Shown one piece after another: positions 1-9,283 of a DNA stretch of 64,000 nt. The translations under genes were made by a program, and so were the position numbers. The stretch lies in the NCBI RefSeq assembly GCF_009763255.1, contig NZ_WSJB01000022.1, positions 186,001 through 250,000 of the forward strand. The letters run 5' to 3'. Source of the DNA: Bordetella sp. 02P26C-1. GTDB taxonomy: Bacteria; Pseudomonadota; Gammaproteobacteria; Burkholderiales; Burkholderiaceae_B. Every line of letters begins with the position of its first letter. Positions within the stretch are counted from its first letter, which is position 1. Under the pieces are notes generated by a model. It saw only the letters and a list, made by a program, of their open reading frames with translations. It ran no database searches and was not told the origin of the DNA.

Positions 1-25
1 ATTTGCGGATTTCTGCGACGCTCAT
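1..25 (-). CDS. frr: ribosome recycling factor, N-terminal codons only
   Basis: Only the first eight codons lie in the window, reading MSVAEIRK on the minus strand from an ATG at 25-23. An AAAGGA ribosome-binding site sits about 8 bases upstream. The product would release ribosomes from mRNA after termination. The call rests on the N-terminus resembling betaproteobacterial Frr and on its position 14 bp downstream of pyrH, the usual rpsB-tsf-pyrH-frr order. The rest of the gene is off the left edge. Confidence 0.75.
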
Positions 26-39
26 GGAAATATCCTTTG

Positions 40-756
40 TTAAACGTGTACCAACGTGCCTTCGTCTTCGCCCATGACAACACGTTTGAGTGCGCCGGAC
101 TTATTGATCGAAAACACTTTCAGAGGCATTTTTTGATCGCGGCAGAGCGCGAATGCCGTGGCATCCATCACCTCGAGACGACGCACGATGGCTTCGTCGA
201 AGCTGATGCGGGTATAGCGCGTAGCCGTCGGATCTTTGTTGGGATCGGCGCTGTAGATGCCATCCACCTTGGTGGCCTTCAGCACGATCTCCGCACCGAT
301 TTCAGCGCCACGCAGCGCGGCAGCCGTATCGGTGGTGAAAAATGGGTTACCCGTACCCGCCGCGAAAATCACGACCTTGCCCTCTTCGAGGTAACGCAAG
401 GCTTTGGGGCGGATGTAAGGCTCGACCACCTGGTCGATATTCAAGGCGGACTGCACGCGGGCATCCACGCCTTTGTTCTTTAGCGCATCCTGCAGCGCCA
501 GGGCATTCATGATGGTGGCCATCATGCCCATATAGTCGGCGGTCGCGCGGTCCATTCCTTGAGCACCCGGCGCCACGCCACGGAAAATGTTGCCGCCGCC
601 AATGACGATGGCCAACTCGACGCCCAGCGCCGCTACTTCTGCAATTTCATCGGTCATGCGCACGATGGTCGCGCGATTGATGCCAAAGGCATCGTCGCCC
701 ATCAGCGCCTCGCCGGAAAGTTTGAGAAGAACCCGTTTGTATGATCTGCTGCTCAT
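40..756 (-). CDS. pyrH: UMP kinase
   Basis: Bacterial UMP kinase phosphorylates UMP to UDP in the cytoplasm, feeding pyrimidine nucleotide synthesis. The 238-residue product has the usual length of the hexameric amino-acid-kinase-fold enzyme. Lys12 in KLSGEAL and the glycine-rich GGGNIFRG at residues 53-60 form the phosphate-binding region, and a DATAF segment near residue 200 belongs to the nucleotide site. The ATG at 756 is a natural start at the beginning of the conserved N-terminus. It lies downstream of tsf, separated by a strong RNA hairpin, and just before frr, so it is probably cotranscribed with the translation genes. Confidence 0.97.
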   Translation of the reverse strand: MSSRSYKRVLLKLSGEALMGDDAFGINRATIVRMTDEIAEVAALGVELAIVIGGGNIFRGVAPGAQGMDRATADYMGMMATIMNALALQDALKNKGVDARVQSALNIDQVVEPYIRPKALRYLEEGKVVIFAAGTGNPFFTTDTAAALRGAEIGAEIVLKATKVDGIYSADPNKDPTATRYTRISFDEAIVRRLEVMDATAFALCRDQKMPLKVFSINKSGALKRVVMGEDEGTLVHV

Positions 757-800
757 AGGTGATGTCCCCGAGGAACAATCCGACGAAAATGTAAGACGAG

Positions 801-840
801 AATAGGGCCGGACTAGATAATAATCTAGCCGGCCCAGAGT
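801..840 (-). terminator. strong hairpin between tsf and pyrH (attenuator, processing site or partial terminator)
   Basis: Bases 805-811 (GGGCCGG) plus 813-818 (CTAGAT) pair with 823-828 (ATCTAG) plus 829-835 (CCGGCCC), leaving a 4-base loop and one bulged base. That is a 13-bp stem in the tsf-pyrH transcript. On the minus strand the hairpin is followed by TATTCTCG, not a clean uridine run, so full termination is doubtful. Partial termination or an RNA processing site would fit different levels of tsf and pyrH. The fold is seen directly; the function is inferred. Confidence 0.55.
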
Positions 841-851
841 ACTACGATAAC

Positions 852-1730
852 TTAAGCTTGACCCGCGGCGGCGGCGGCGACTTCAGCGGCGAAGTCGGTG
901 GTCTTTTTCTCGATGCCTTCACCCACGACGAACAGGGCGAACTGGCTGATCGAGGCGCCTTTTTCCTTGAGCATTTGCTCAACGGATTGCTTGTCGTTCT
1001 TGACGAAGGGCTGAGACATCAGCGTGACTTCCTTCAGGAACTTCTGCACCGAACCTTCGACCATCTTGGCGACGATTTCGGCGGGCTTGCCCGATTCGGC
1101 GGCCTTTTGCTCGGCAACCGAGCGCTCGGCGGCGATGTCTTCGGCGGCAACGCCGTCAGCGTTCAGGGCCTTGGGCTTGGTCGCAGCGATGTGCATGGCC
1201 AGGTCCTTGCCGACTTCTTCGGCGCCGGCGAATTCAACCAGCACGCCGATCTTGCCGCTGTGCACGTAGCTGGCCAGCGAGTTGGGCGTTTCGATGCGCT
1301 GGAAGCGGCGCACGGACACGTTTTCACCGATCTTGCCAACCAGGGCGGTACGGGTCGTCTCGACCGTGCCTTCGCCCATCGGCAGCGCCGACAGCGCGGC
1401 CACATCGGCGGGCTTCTGGGTGGTGACGAGCTTGGCCAGGTCGTTGACGAAAGCAACGAAGTCGTCGTTCTTGGCGACGAAGTCGGTTTCGCAGTTGACT
1501 TCGATAACGGCGCCTTGCTTTGCGTCGTCCGAGATGTACAGACCGATCAGGCCTTCGGCGGTCACGCGCGAAGCGGCCTTGCTGGCCTTGTTACCCAACT
1601 TGACGCGCAGGATTTCCTCGGCGCGAGCCAGATCGCCTTCGGCTTCGGTCAGGGCCTTCTTGCACTCCATCATGGGCGCGTCGGTTTTCTCGCGCAGTTC
1701 CTTAACGAGGGCGGCGGTAATTTCAGCCAT
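852..1730 (-). CDS. tsf: elongation factor Ts
   Basis: EF-Ts is the guanine nucleotide exchange factor for EF-Tu. The 292-residue protein opens with the UBA-like N-domain carrying [12 protein letters not shown] at residues 16-27. The signature TDFVAKN at residues 82-88 lies in the core that contacts EF-Tu. I start it at the ATG at 1730, preceded by a GGAG site at 6-8 bases. The frame stays open upstream to 1775, but that extension has no family similarity. It follows rpsB on the same strand across a 160-bp intergenic region containing three inverted repeats. Confidence 0.97.
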   Translation of the reverse strand: MAEITAALVKELREKTDAPMMECKKALTEAEGDLARAEEILRVKLGNKASKAASRVTAEGLIGLYISDDAKQGAVIEVNCETDFVAKNDDFVAFVNDLAKLVTTQKPADVAALSALPMGEGTVETTRTALVGKIGENVSVRRFQRIETPNSLASYVHSGKIGVLVEFAGAEEVGKDLAMHIAATKPKALNADGVAAEDIAAERSVAEQKAAESGKPAEIVAKMVEGSVQKFLKEVTLMSQPFVKNDKQSVEQMLKEKGASISQFALFVVGEGIEKKTTDFAAEVAAAAAGQA

Positions 1731-1795
1731 GATTGCTCCAATTTCGCTTAGATATGCCCCGACTGACCGGGACACATGATTTGATTCGACAAGAC

Positions 1796-1868
1796 GCCCG
1801 CATTGAGCGGGCCAGAGACGGGAGCCCGTCTCGAACGGGTCGGCCCGGCCGCGTCGCCATGCGGCGAC
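1796..1868 (-). other. three consecutive inverted repeats in the rpsB-tsf intergenic region
   Basis: Reading the rpsB-tsf transcript 5' to 3', three self-complementary elements occur in a row. They are 1868-1853 (GTCGCCGC/ATGGCGAC, imperfect at the tip), 1832-1815 (GAGACGGG/CTCCCGTCTC) and 1812-1796 (GCCCGC, loop TCAAT, GCGGGC). The first sits inside a further GC-rich complementarity (GGCCCGG-type arms). None is followed by a uridine run, so they are more likely stability, processing or attenuation elements than full terminators. Confidence 0.5.
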
Positions 1869-1890
1869 AGGGCCCGGGCCGGGTCAGGCA

Positions 1891-2640
1891 TTAGGCCTGG
1901 TTGTCCTGCACTTCGACGAACTCTTCCGAACCTTCGGTGGCTTCTTCGACCAGACCGTTCAGGTTTTGCTCGCGGCCTTCCAGCACGGCGTCGGCGATGC
2001 CCTTGGCGTACAGCGCGATGGCCTTGGCCGAGTCGTCGTTACCGGGGATCACGTAGTCCACGCCGTCGGGCGAGTGGTTGGTATCAACCACGGCAACCAC
2101 CGGGATACCCAGGGTGCGGGCTTCGGCGATGGCGATTTTGTGGTAACCCACGTCGATCACGAACAGCGCGTCGGGCAGACCGTTCATGTCCTTGATGCCG
2201 CCGATCGACTTGTTCAGCTTTTCCAGTTCGCGTTGGAACAGGAGGCCTTCTTTCTTGATCATGCGCTCAGCGCCGCCTTCGGCGACGACAGCTTCCATGT
2301 CCTTCAGACGCTTGACCGAGGTCTTGACCGTCTTGAAATTGGTCAGCATGCCGCCCAACCAGCGGGCGTCAACGAAGGGCATGCCGCAACGGGCGGCTTC
2401 GGCTGCGACCAGTTCACGGGCAGCGCGCTTGGTGCCGACGAACAGGATGTTGCCGCCACGGGCAGCCAATTGCTTCACGAACTTGGTGGCTTCTTGGTAC
2501 TTCGCCACGGTTTGTTCGAGGTTGATGATGTGAATCTTGTTACGGTGACCGAAGATGTACGGAGCCATCTTGGGATTCCAGTAACGGGTCTGGTGGCCAA
2601 AGTGGACGCCAGCTTCGAGCATTTCGCGCATGAGGGACAT
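1891..2640 (-). CDS. rpsB: 30S ribosomal protein S2
   Basis: The 249-residue product is a complete S2 of the small ribosomal subunit. It begins [16 protein letters not shown] and contains the [12 protein letters not shown] segment and the WLGGMLTNF motif. The C-terminal tail is acidic, as in other betaproteobacterial S2 proteins. The start at 2640 follows a CGGAGAATGTT context with a GGAG site. It is the first gene of the leftward translation operon rpsB-tsf-pyrH-frr and has a leader of over 100 bases, where S2 autoregulation acts in other bacteria. No specific S2-binding fold was identified here. Confidence 0.98.
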   Translation of the reverse strand: MSLMREMLEAGVHFGHQTRYWNPKMAPYIFGHRNKIHIINLEQTVAKYQEATKFVKQLAARGGNILFVGTKRAARELVAAEAARCGMPFVDARWLGGMLTNFKTVKTSVKRLKDMEAVVAEGGAERMIKKEGLLFQRELEKLNKSIGGIKDMNGLPDALFVIDVGYHKIAIAEARTLGIPVVAVVDTNHSPDGVDYVIPGNDDSAKAIALYAKGIADAVLEGREQNLNGLVEEATEGSEEFVEVQDNQA

Positions 2641-3012
2641 AACATTCTCCGAGGGTTGTTTCTTGCATTACGTCTGTACCGGCCCGTGCATGGCACGGCT
2701 AGCACCCTGGGTGACGTAACGCGCGATTTTTCGTGTGACCACCATGGCCACAGAAATGTCTGACCTTAGAACCGGACGATCGATCTCTTGCCGCGGGCCA
2801 CCCACTACGGTAACCCCACTACAAAGAGCAAACCCAGACGATCGTACTAGCGAAAGGCCTACAATGCTTTATACATAGTAAGCCTGAGCCAAAGCCAATG
2901 TGACGCGTGTTTGTGATCCAAGCCGCCACCGACATTGCCCCGGTTTTTTAGGCAAGCCTATAATTCTACTATCTTTCCGTCTTCTTACTCAAGCCAAGAG
3001 AATCCTTCATTC
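2641..3012. other. divergent rpsB/map intergenic region
   Basis: This 372-bp gap separates rpsB (leftward) from map (rightward). On the map side a clear sigma70-type promoter is present and listed separately. On the rpsB side, TATAAA at 2873-2868 on the minus strand is a plausible -10 with weak TTGGCT-type -35 candidates upstream at a long spacing. That gives an rpsB leader of roughly 220 bases. I see no convincing ORF or structured RNA family in the gap. Confidence 0.5.
2935..2964 (+). promoter_or_regulatory. sigma70-type promoter of map-glnD
   Basis: TTGCCC at 2935-2940 and a perfect TATAAT at 2959-2964 are separated by 18 bp, about 50 bp upstream of the map ATG at 3013. Spacing and the consensus -10 make this a good housekeeping promoter. 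It is predicted from sequence only. Confidence 0.65.
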
Positions 3013-3837
3013 ATGGCCCTCGTTACCGACCCCGCCGACCTCGACAAGATGCGTGCTGCTTGTCAGGCCGCCGCGCAAATTCTTGATTTCATTACTCCTT
3101 ATGTCAAACCCGGTGTGACAACCGGAGAGCTGGACCGGCTGTGTCTGGAATACATGACGGACGTTCTGCACGTAAAGTCCGCCACCATCGGCTACGCGCC
3201 GCCGGGATATCCGCCCTTCCCTGGCGCTATTTGCACGTCCGTCAATCATCAAATCTGCCACGGCATTCCCGGCGACAAGGTTCTGAAGAACGGCGATTCG
3301 CTCAATATCGACGTGACCATCATCAAGGATGGCTGGTTCGGCGACACGAGCCGCATGTATCACGTGGGTGAGCCCAGCATTCAGTCGCGCCGGTTGGCCG
3401 AAGTGACGTTCGAATGCATGTGGAAAGGCATCCAGCAAGTGCGCAATGGCGCGACCCTGGGCGATATCGGTCATGCGATTCAAAAGCACGCTGAGGCCAA
3501 CGGCTATTCAGTGGTGCGCGAATACTGCGGCCACGGTGTGGGCCGTCAGTTCCACCAAGACCCGCAAGTGTTGCATTACGGCAAGCCCGGTACGGGCGTG
3601 CGTCTGCAAACGGGCATGATTTTCACCATCGAGCCGATGATCAACGCCGGCCGCCGCGAAATCCGTCAGCTGGCCGATGGCTGGACGGTGGTGACGCGCG
3701 ACCATAGCCTGTCCGCGCAATGGGAGCACGCCGTGCTCGTAACCGACACGGGATACGAAGTGCTGACGCTGTCGCCCGGTGTGCGCCAGCCGCCTGAGTT
3801 CGTCGCCGAACGCCTCGTGTTGCCGGCTGCCGCCTGA
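3013..3837 (+). CDS. map: methionine aminopeptidase, type I
   Basis: Removes the N-terminal methionine from nascent proteins and is an essential cytosolic metalloenzyme. The five expected metal ligands can be placed in the 274-residue protein: Asp100 (NIDVT), Asp111 (DTSRM), His174 (CGHGVGRQFH), Glu207 (TIEPM) and Glu238 (WEHAV). His79 and His181 fit the substrate-binding positions. I use the ATG at 3013, giving MALVTDPADL. An in-frame ATG at 2935 would fall within the promoter. The gene diverges from rpsB and leads into glnD 31 bp downstream. Confidence 0.96.
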   Translation: MALVTDPADLDKMRAACQAAAQILDFITPYVKPGVTTGELDRLCLEYMTDVLHVKSATIGYAPPGYPPFPGAICTSVNHQICHGIPGDKVLKNGDSLNIDVTIIKDGWFGDTSRMYHVGEPSIQSRRLAEVTFECMWKGIQQVRNGATLGDIGHAIQKHAEANGYSVVREYCGHGVGRQFHQDPQVLHYGKPGTGVRLQTGMIFTIEPMINAGRREIRQLADGWTVVTRDHSLSAQWEHAVLVTDTGYEVLTLSPGVRQPPEFVAERLVLPAAA

Positions 3838-3868
3838 ACCCCCTCGCCACACTGACGCCCAACGCGCC

Positions 3869-6478
3869 ATGAACGCCACTTTGTCATCGCTCTCGGATCT
3901 GCGCGAGGAGCTCAAGCGCGCCCGCGGGGCCGCTATCGAGCAGTTTCGCCAACATCGGCGGCCCGATATTCTCCTCAACGATTTGCGCAGGCTGGTGGAT
4001 CAGGCGCTGCGGGATTTGCTCAAGCTCTATCCCCTGCCGGCGGGCGCCACACTGGCGGCAGTGGGGGGTTATGGACGCGGCGAGCTGTATCCCCATTCGG
4101 ATGTCGACCTGCTGATTTTGTTGCCGGCGGCGCCCTCCGACACGGAAGCAGAGGCGATTCAGGCCCTCGTGGCGGCGCTTTGGGATCTGGGCCTGGAGCC
4201 CGGCCATAGCGTGCGCACGCTGGATGACTGCATGCGCGAGGCCGAAGCCGATATCACCGTGCAGACCGCGCTGTTGGAATCGCGCTGGCTCGCAGGCAGC
4301 CGCTCGCTAATGAAGCAGTTCGAGACGACCATGCGCGAACAGATGGACGCGCCGGCATTTTTCCTCGCCAAGCGCGTGGAAATGCAGCAGCGCCATGCTC
4401 GCTATCACGAGACGCCGTATGCACTGGAGCCGAACTGCAAAGAATCGCCGGGCGGCCTGCGCGATTTGCAGGTGATTCTGTGGATGGCGCGCGCGGCAGG
4501 GTTCGGCCGTACGTGGCGCGAGGTTGCGCAGGCCGGGTTATTGACACCCTCTGAAGCCCGCGATTTGCGTCGTGCGGAGCAGGCTTTCAAGCGGCTGCGT
4601 ATTGAGCTGCATCTGCTGAGCCGACGTCGCGAGGATCGCGTGCTGTTCGATCTGCAACCGGCGCTGGCCGAGGTGTACGGCATTCAATCGACCGCCACGC
4701 GCCGCAGCAGCGAGTTGTTGATGCAGCGGTATTACTGGGCAGCCCGTCTGGTGACGCAGCTCAATGCGATTCTGGTTCCGAGCATCGAGGAACGGTTGTT
4801 CCCCGGCCCGGAGACAGAAGCCACGGAAATCGACGAAGATTTCCGCAAGGTCCGCAATCGGCTGGACATCGTGCGCGACGATGGTTTCGAACGGAAGCCG
4901 CCTTTATTGCTACGCGCGTTCTTGACCATGCAGCAACATCCCGAGCTGACCGGGATGACGCCGCGCACGTTGCGCGCGATCTGGCATTCCCGCCATCGTA
5001 TTGACGCGCAATTCCGGCGCAATCCGGTCAATCGCAAGCTGTTTCTGCAAATCCTGCAGCAGCCGCGCGGCATCGTTCATGAGCTGCGCCGGATGACGAT
5101 GCTGAATATTCTGCCGCGCTATTTGCCGGCATTCCGGCGCATCGTGGGCCAGATGCAGCATGACTTGTTCCATGCTTACACGGTGGATCAGCATACGCTG
5201 GCGGTGGTGCGCAATCTGCGTCGTTTCACGATGCCGGAACACGCCCAGGAATATCCGTTGGCGAGTCAGCTGGTCGCGGAGCTGGACCGGCACTGGCTAC
5301 TGTATGTCGCCGCGCTGTTTCACGATATCGCCAAGGGCCGCGGCGGTGATCATTCCGAGTTGGGCGCGCGCGAAGTACGCAAGTTCGCGCTCGATCATGG
5401 CCTGGACCGGGAGGACGCGAAGCTCGTTGAATTCCTGGTTCGCAACCATCTGCTCATGTCGGCGGTAGCGCAAAAGCGCGATCTGTCCGACCCGGCCGTC
5501 ATTGCCGAATTTGCCCAGAAAGTGGGCGACGAGCGTCATTTGACCGCGCTGTATTTGCTGACCGTGGCCGATATACGCGGCACCAGCCCCAAGGTCTGGA
5601 ATGCATGGAAAGGCAAGCTGCTGGAGGATCTGTATCATCTGACGCTGGCCGCTCTGGGCGGGTCGTTTGTTGATACGCATACCGTACTTGCCGAGCGCAA
5701 GGCTGAAGCCGCACGGTTGACCCGTCTGGCAGGCTTGCGTGACGATGCGCGCGAAGCGTTTTGGAAGCAGCTCGATGTGGCGTACTTCCTGCGCCACGAT
5801 GCTTCCGACATCGCCTGGCATACGCGTCATCTTTACTATCAAGTCACGCCCGAGGAGCCCATCGTGCGTGCGCGCCCCACTGAACGCAACGAAGGTCTGC
5901 AGATCATGGTTTATACGCGTGATGTGATTGACCTCGTGGTGGCGATCTGCGCGTATTTCGATGCCAAATCTTTGGGCATTCAGGATGCGCGGATTCATAC
6001 CACGCGTCATGGCTGGGCGCTTGACAGCTTTATCGTGCTGCCGCCGGAAGGCGCGTCCGATTTGCGTGCGCAGGCAACGCTGGTGGAACACGAGCTAACG
6101 CAGCGGCTCAAGCAACTGCAAGACGGCGTGCCGCTGGACGAGATCTATGCTGTCGCGCCGATGCGCCGCCAGTCTCGCCTGTCCAAGGCTTTCCCGGTAT
6201 TGCCGCAAGCCGAATTGCAACCGGACGAACGCAGCCAGTCGTGGCGTCTGTCGGTGACGGCCACCGACCGTCCGGGGCTGTTGTATGCCCTCACTCGTGT
6301 GTTTGCGCGGCATAAAGTCGGGGTCTTGATGGCCAAGATCATGACGCTGGGCGACCGGGTCGAGGACGTGTTCATTGTCACCGGTTCGACGCTGGAGCAT
6401 CCGCGTACGCAGATGCAATTCGAGCGCGCCGTATTGGACGCGCTCGCGGGCGAGACCGCGCAGAAACGCGCGGCTTGA
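3869..6478 (+). CDS. glnD: bifunctional [protein-PII] uridylyltransferase / uridylyl-removing enzyme
   Basis: GlnD senses glutamine and adds or removes UMP on PII proteins, controlling glutamine synthetase and nitrogen gene expression. The 869-residue product has the expected order. A nucleotidyltransferase domain carries GGYGRGELYPHSDVDLL near residues 66-82. An HD hydrolase domain carries LFHDIAKGRGGDHSE near 482-496. Two C-terminal ACT domains begin near residues 685 and 795, the second with TDRPGLLYALTRVF. The start is the ATG at 3869, matching the family N-terminus; an upstream in-frame ATG at 3779 lies within map. It is probably cotranscribed with map and ends 10 bp from a convergent flavoprotein gene. 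Confidence 0.97.
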   Translation: MNATLSSLSDLREELKRARGAAIEQFRQHRRPDILLNDLRRLVDQALRDLLKLYPLPAGATLAAVGGYGRGELYPHSDVDLLILLPAAPSDTEAEAIQALVAALWDLGLEPGHSVRTLDDCMREAEADITVQTALLESRWLAGSRSLMKQFETTMREQMDAPAFFLAKRVEMQQRHARYHETPYALEPNCKESPGGLRDLQVILWMARAAGFGRTWREVAQAGLLTPSEARDLRRAEQAFKRLRIELHLLSRRREDRVLFDLQPALAEVYGIQSTATRRSSELLMQRYYWAARLVTQLNAILVPSIEERLFPGPETEATEIDEDFRKVRNRLDIVRDDGFERKPPLLLRAFLTMQQHPELTGMTPRTLRAIWHSRHRIDAQFRRNPVNRKLFLQILQQPRGIVHELRRMTMLNILPRYLPAFRRIVGQMQHDLFHAYTVDQHTLAVVRNLRRFTMPEHAQEYPLASQLVAELDRHWLLYVAALFHDIAKGRGGDHSELGAREVRKFALDHGLDREDAKLVEFLVRNHLLMSAVAQKRDLSDPAVIAEFAQKVGDERHLTALYLLTVADIRGTSPKVWNAWKGKLLEDLYHLTLAALGGSFVDTHTVLAERKAEAARLTRLAGLRDDAREAFWKQLDVAYFLRHDASDIAWHTRHLYYQVTPEEPIVRARPTERNEGLQIMVYTRDVIDLVVAICAYFDAKSLGIQDARIHTTRHGWALDSFIVLPPEGASDLRAQATLVEHELTQRLKQLQDGVPLDEIYAVAPMRRQSRLSKAFPVLPQAELQPDERSQSWRLSVTATDRPGLLYALTRVFARHKVGVLMAKIMTLGDRVEDVFIVTGSTLEHPRTQMQFERAVLDALAGETAQKRAA

Positions 6479-6488
6479 TCGATTAACG

Positions 6489-7913
6489 TCAGGCGGCCGT
6501 GCGCAGCGCGGCCTGACTGCCGTGGCGCTCGAGTTGCGCCGCGGCGTCGCGCAAGGCGGTGCGCAGGCCCTCTTCCACCACGGGGTGATAGAAAGGCATA
6601 TCGAGCATTTGCGCGATGGTCAGGTCCTGCTGCACGGCCCAGGCAAGCAGATGGCCGATATGCTCGGCGGCCGGTCCGATCATCTCGGCGCCAAGGAACC
6701 GCCCTGTACCGATCTCGGCGTAAACGTGCAGCATGCCCTTATTTTTCAGCATGACACGCGAGCGCCCTTGATCGCCAAAGTCCACCTCGCCGGTCACGTA
6801 GCCGTTTTTCGGCAAGCGTGCGTACGAAGCGCCAACCAACGCGATTTGCGGATCGGAAAACACCACGCCTAACTGCGCGCGGCGCAGGCCGGGCTCGATT
6901 TGCGGAAACAGCGCGGCATTGCGGCCTGCGATGCGGCCTTCGTCGGCGGCCTCATGCAACAACGGCACATCGGCGTTGGCGTCGCCCGCGATAAAGATCG
7001 ACGACGCGCCCGACTGCATCGTATGGCGGTCGAATTCCGGCACGCCACGCGCATCACGAACCACGCTGGTGTTTTCCAAGCCCAGCTGATCGACATTCGG
7101 GCGGCGGCCTGTCGCGACCAGCGCATAGTCAAAGACTTCCGTGCGTTCGGTATTGTCGAGGGCAACATAGCGGACTTCGACCTGATCTCCGACGCGGGTC
7201 GTGGACAAGACGCGTGCGTCCGGGTCCAGATAGAACTCTTCCTGGAACGTGCGGCGCGCGCGTTGACGCACGGCGGGATCGCTCAAACCGCCCAGGCTGC
7301 CACTGACACCGAATACGCGGACCGTGACGCCCAGACGCGCCAAGGCCTGACCGAGCTCCAGTCCGATGACGCCGGGACCAAACACCGCGACGCTCTTGGG
7401 CAGATCCTCCCAGTTAAAGACATCGTCATTGACGACTAAACGGTCTCCCAACGCAAGGAACGGCGGCGGCACGGACGGACGCGAGCCGGTGGCGATCACA
7501 ATGCTGGATGCCTGTATCTCGTAGGCGTCATCCACGCGCAATACGGTGTCCGAGACGAACTTGGCGTAGCCGGGGATCTTGTCCTCTGCCGGGATATTCT
7601 CCACGCCTTCCAGTACGAAACCAACGAAGCGATCACGCTCGCGACGAACGCGGTCCATGACCTCTCGGCCGTTTACGCGTATGGTGCCGTCTACATGCAC
7701 GCCAAACGGCGCGGTGTGCGCGGCGCTATGCGCGGCCTCGGCAGCGGCGATCAATAATTTCGAGGGCATGCAGCCCACGCGAGCGCAGGTGGTGCCAAAG
7801 GGCCCGCCCTCGATCATCAAGGCACGTTTTCCGGCGGCGCGTGCCGCACGATAAGCCGCCAGGCCGGCGGTGCCAGCGCCGATCACGGCGACGTCGGTAT
7901 GCAAAGTCTTCAT
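6489..7913 (-). CDS. dihydrolipoamide dehydrogenase-type pyridine nucleotide-disulfide oxidoreductase
   Basis: A 474-residue class I flavoprotein of the lipoamide dehydrogenase/mercuric reductase family. The FAD motif GAGTAG is at residues 12-17. The redox-active pair is Cys43/Cys48 in TTCARVGCMPSK, the NAD site near 180 reads GPGVIGLELG, and the C-terminal His-Glu dyad is in YHPVVEEG near 443-448. TTCARVGC differs from the TCLNVGCIPSK of complex-associated Lpd, and no pyruvate or oxoglutarate dehydrogenase genes are adjacent. It is therefore probably a stand-alone Lpd paralogue whose electron acceptor cannot be read from sequence. The start at 7913 opens the Rossmann fold; 28 further in-frame upstream codons look non-coding. 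Confidence 0.85.
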   Translation of the reverse strand: MKTLHTDVAVIGAGTAGLAAYRAARAAGKRALMIEGGPFGTTCARVGCMPSKLLIAAAEAAHSAAHTAPFGVHVDGTIRVNGREVMDRVRRERDRFVGFVLEGVENIPAEDKIPGYAKFVSDTVLRVDDAYEIQASSIVIATGSRPSVPPPFLALGDRLVVNDDVFNWEDLPKSVAVFGPGVIGLELGQALARLGVTVRVFGVSGSLGGLSDPAVRQRARRTFQEEFYLDPDARVLSTTRVGDQVEVRYVALDNTERTEVFDYALVATGRRPNVDQLGLENTSVVRDARGVPEFDRHTMQSGASSIFIAGDANADVPLLHEAADEGRIAGRNAALFPQIEPGLRRAQLGVVFSDPQIALVGASYARLPKNGYVTGEVDFGDQGRSRVMLKNKGMLHVYAEIGTGRFLGAEMIGPAAEHIGHLLAWAVQQDLTIAQMLDMPFYHPVVEEGLRTALRDAAAQLERHGSQAALRTAA

Positions 7914-8024
7914 GGTGTTTCCTACTAGACCGGCGCCTTCACTGCAGCAATCAGGCGCGCCGAAAAAGAAACGCCCGCGCAGCCGTCTTGACGACAAGCG
8001 CGAGCGTGAGGCTTACAGGGGGTG

Positions 8025-8043
8025 GCCGGAGCCTGGCTCCGGC
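8025..8043 (-). terminator. GC-rich inverted repeat downstream of the peroxiredoxin gene
   Basis: A 19-bp perfect inverted repeat, GCCGGAGCC-N-GGCTCCGGC, lies 17 bases past the stop codon of the peroxiredoxin-glutaredoxin gene. It would form a compact hairpin in that transcript. No uridine run follows, so it may be a weak terminator or a 3'-end stabiliser ahead of the flavoprotein gene. Confidence 0.4.
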
Positions 8044-8059
8044 GGTGTGGCGTTAGGCC

Positions 8060-8791
8060 TTAGGCGCCAACATGCGCCTTCAGGTCTTCCAGGCCGCCAA
8101 TCAACTGGCCGTTGATGAAGATCTGAGGGGCCGTCGATTTACCCGTCAACGCGCCGATGACTCGGCCGCGGACCTTGTTATCCAACGGAATCTCGACCGC
8201 GTCATAGCCCTTGTCGGCCAGCAACGCCTTGGCTTCAACGCAGAAGGGACATCCCGGCTTGGAGAACACAACAACTTGGTCCGGCTTTTTGCACTTCGGT
8301 GCAAAGTAGGCGAGCATGGTGTCGGCGTCGGAGACTTCAAACGGGTCACCGTCTTTCTCAGGCTCGATAAACATCTTTTCGATCACGCCGTCTTTCACCA
8401 GCATCGAGTAGCGCCAGCTGCGCTTGCCGAAGCCCAGATTGCGCTTATCGACCAACATGCCCATGCCTTCGGTGAAGTCGCCGTTGCCATCGGGCAGCAG
8501 CGTGATGTTGGACGACTCCTGATCCTTCGCCCATTCGTTCATGACGAACGTGTCGTTGACCGACACGCAGACGATGCTGTCCACGCCTTCAGCGAAGAAA
8601 GCGGGCGCCAGTTCGTTATAGCGCGGCAGGTGCGTCGACGAGCAGGTCGGCGTGAAAGCGCCAGGCAGCGAGAAGACGACTACGGTCTTGTTCTTGAAGA
8701 TGTCGTCGCTTGTCACTTGCTTCCATTCGTTGCCTTCGCGGACGGGGAAAGTGACGTTGGGGACTCGTTGGCCTTCGCGGTTTTGCAGCAT
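8060..8791 (-). CDS. hybrid peroxiredoxin-glutaredoxin (Prx5 type)
   Basis: A fused thiol peroxidase that reduces hydrogen and alkyl hydroperoxides using glutathione through its own glutaredoxin domain. The N-terminal Prx5-type domain covers about residues 1-165, with peroxidatic Cys50 in [11 protein letters not shown]. The C-terminal glutaredoxin domain has Cys181-Pro-Phe-Cys184 and the [14 protein letters not shown] glutathione-binding segment. At 243 residues it matches the known fusion family, as in Haemophilus and Neisseria. It starts at the ATG at 8791 after an AT-rich upstream region. It is a single-gene unit and the flavoprotein gene downstream could be cotranscribed. Confidence 0.94.
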   Translation of the reverse strand: MLQNREGQRVPNVTFPVREGNEWKQVTSDDIFKNKTVVVFSLPGAFTPTCSSTHLPRYNELAPAFFAEGVDSIVCVSVNDTFVMNEWAKDQESSNITLLPDGNGDFTEGMGMLVDKRNLGFGKRSWRYSMLVKDGVIEKMFIEPEKDGDPFEVSDADTMLAYFAPKCKKPDQVVVFSKPGCPFCVEAKALLADKGYDAVEIPLDNKVRGRVIGALTGKSTAPQIFINGQLIGGLEDLKAHVGA

Positions 8792-8978
8792 TAAATTCTC
8801 TCCAGTTGGTGGGTAGGTCAGTTGCGACCATGAAGAGATATTAAACTACGGCTATCGATCGGTCTAATTTAATTATTTTACTTAATCAATAGCTAAACTC
8901 AATAGTCACGTAAGATTCGATAAGGCAGAAATTATCGCGCATGCGGGCGACTCGGCGGCCAGCATGCGATCTATCAAG

Positions 8979-9176
8979 TCACGCCGCGACCTCATAACCC
9001 GCATCAACAATCGCGCGACGCACCGTATCAGCATCGTTGGTGCCCTCCACGGTCACCCGGTGGCTGCTGAGCTCGGTTGTGACGGTGGCTTGGGGTGCTA
9101 CGCCCTGCACGGCTTTGGTGATAGTCGCGACGCAGTGGCCGCAGGTCATATCCGGGACGGTGAATTCGATGGACAT
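8979..9176 (-). CDS. copZ: copper chaperone, heavy-metal-associated domain
   Basis: A 65-residue single HMA domain with the metal site MTCGHC (Cys12, Cys15), typical of CopZ-type Cu(I) chaperones that pass copper to CopA. I start it at the ATG at 9176; the frame extends upstream but would run through the promoter. It is divergent from copA and has its own copy of the CueR-type promoter, so the two should be induced together. Its position beside copA and cueR supports copper over other soft metals. Confidence 0.92.
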   Translation of the reverse strand: MSIEFTVPDMTCGHCVATITKAVQGVAPQATVTTELSSHRVTVEGTNDADTVRRAIVDAGYEVAA

Positions 9177-9237
9177 TGCATACCTCGCTGAGTTTGGGGC
9201 CGACACGGGCGGCGAAAATCGATTTGGAAACAGAAAC

Positions 9238-9268
9238 AGCATAAACCTTCCCATATTGGTAAGGTCAA
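9238..9268 (-). promoter_or_regulatory. CueR-type copper-responsive promoter of copZ
   Basis: On the minus strand, TTGACC (9268-9263) and TATGCT (9243-9238) are separated by 19 bp, the long spacer characteristic of MerR-family promoters. A dyad, ACCTTCCC-N5-GGTAAGGT, fills the spacer at 9245-9265. This matches the architecture of copA promoters activated by CueR. The cueR gene itself is about 2.5 kb away. Confidence 0.8.
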
Positions 9269-9283
9269 GTCCTACAATGGCAC

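Noticed and set aside
858-1751. Plus-strand frame of 297 codons opposite tsf
   Set aside because: Antisense to tsf, with a Gly/Phe/Asp-rich composition typical of shadow frames.
8820-8960. Possible OxyR-type site upstream of the peroxiredoxin-glutaredoxin gene
   Set aside because: The AT-rich region has scattered ATAG/CTAT words, but they do not keep the four-times N7 spacing of an OxyR site, so I do not annotate one.
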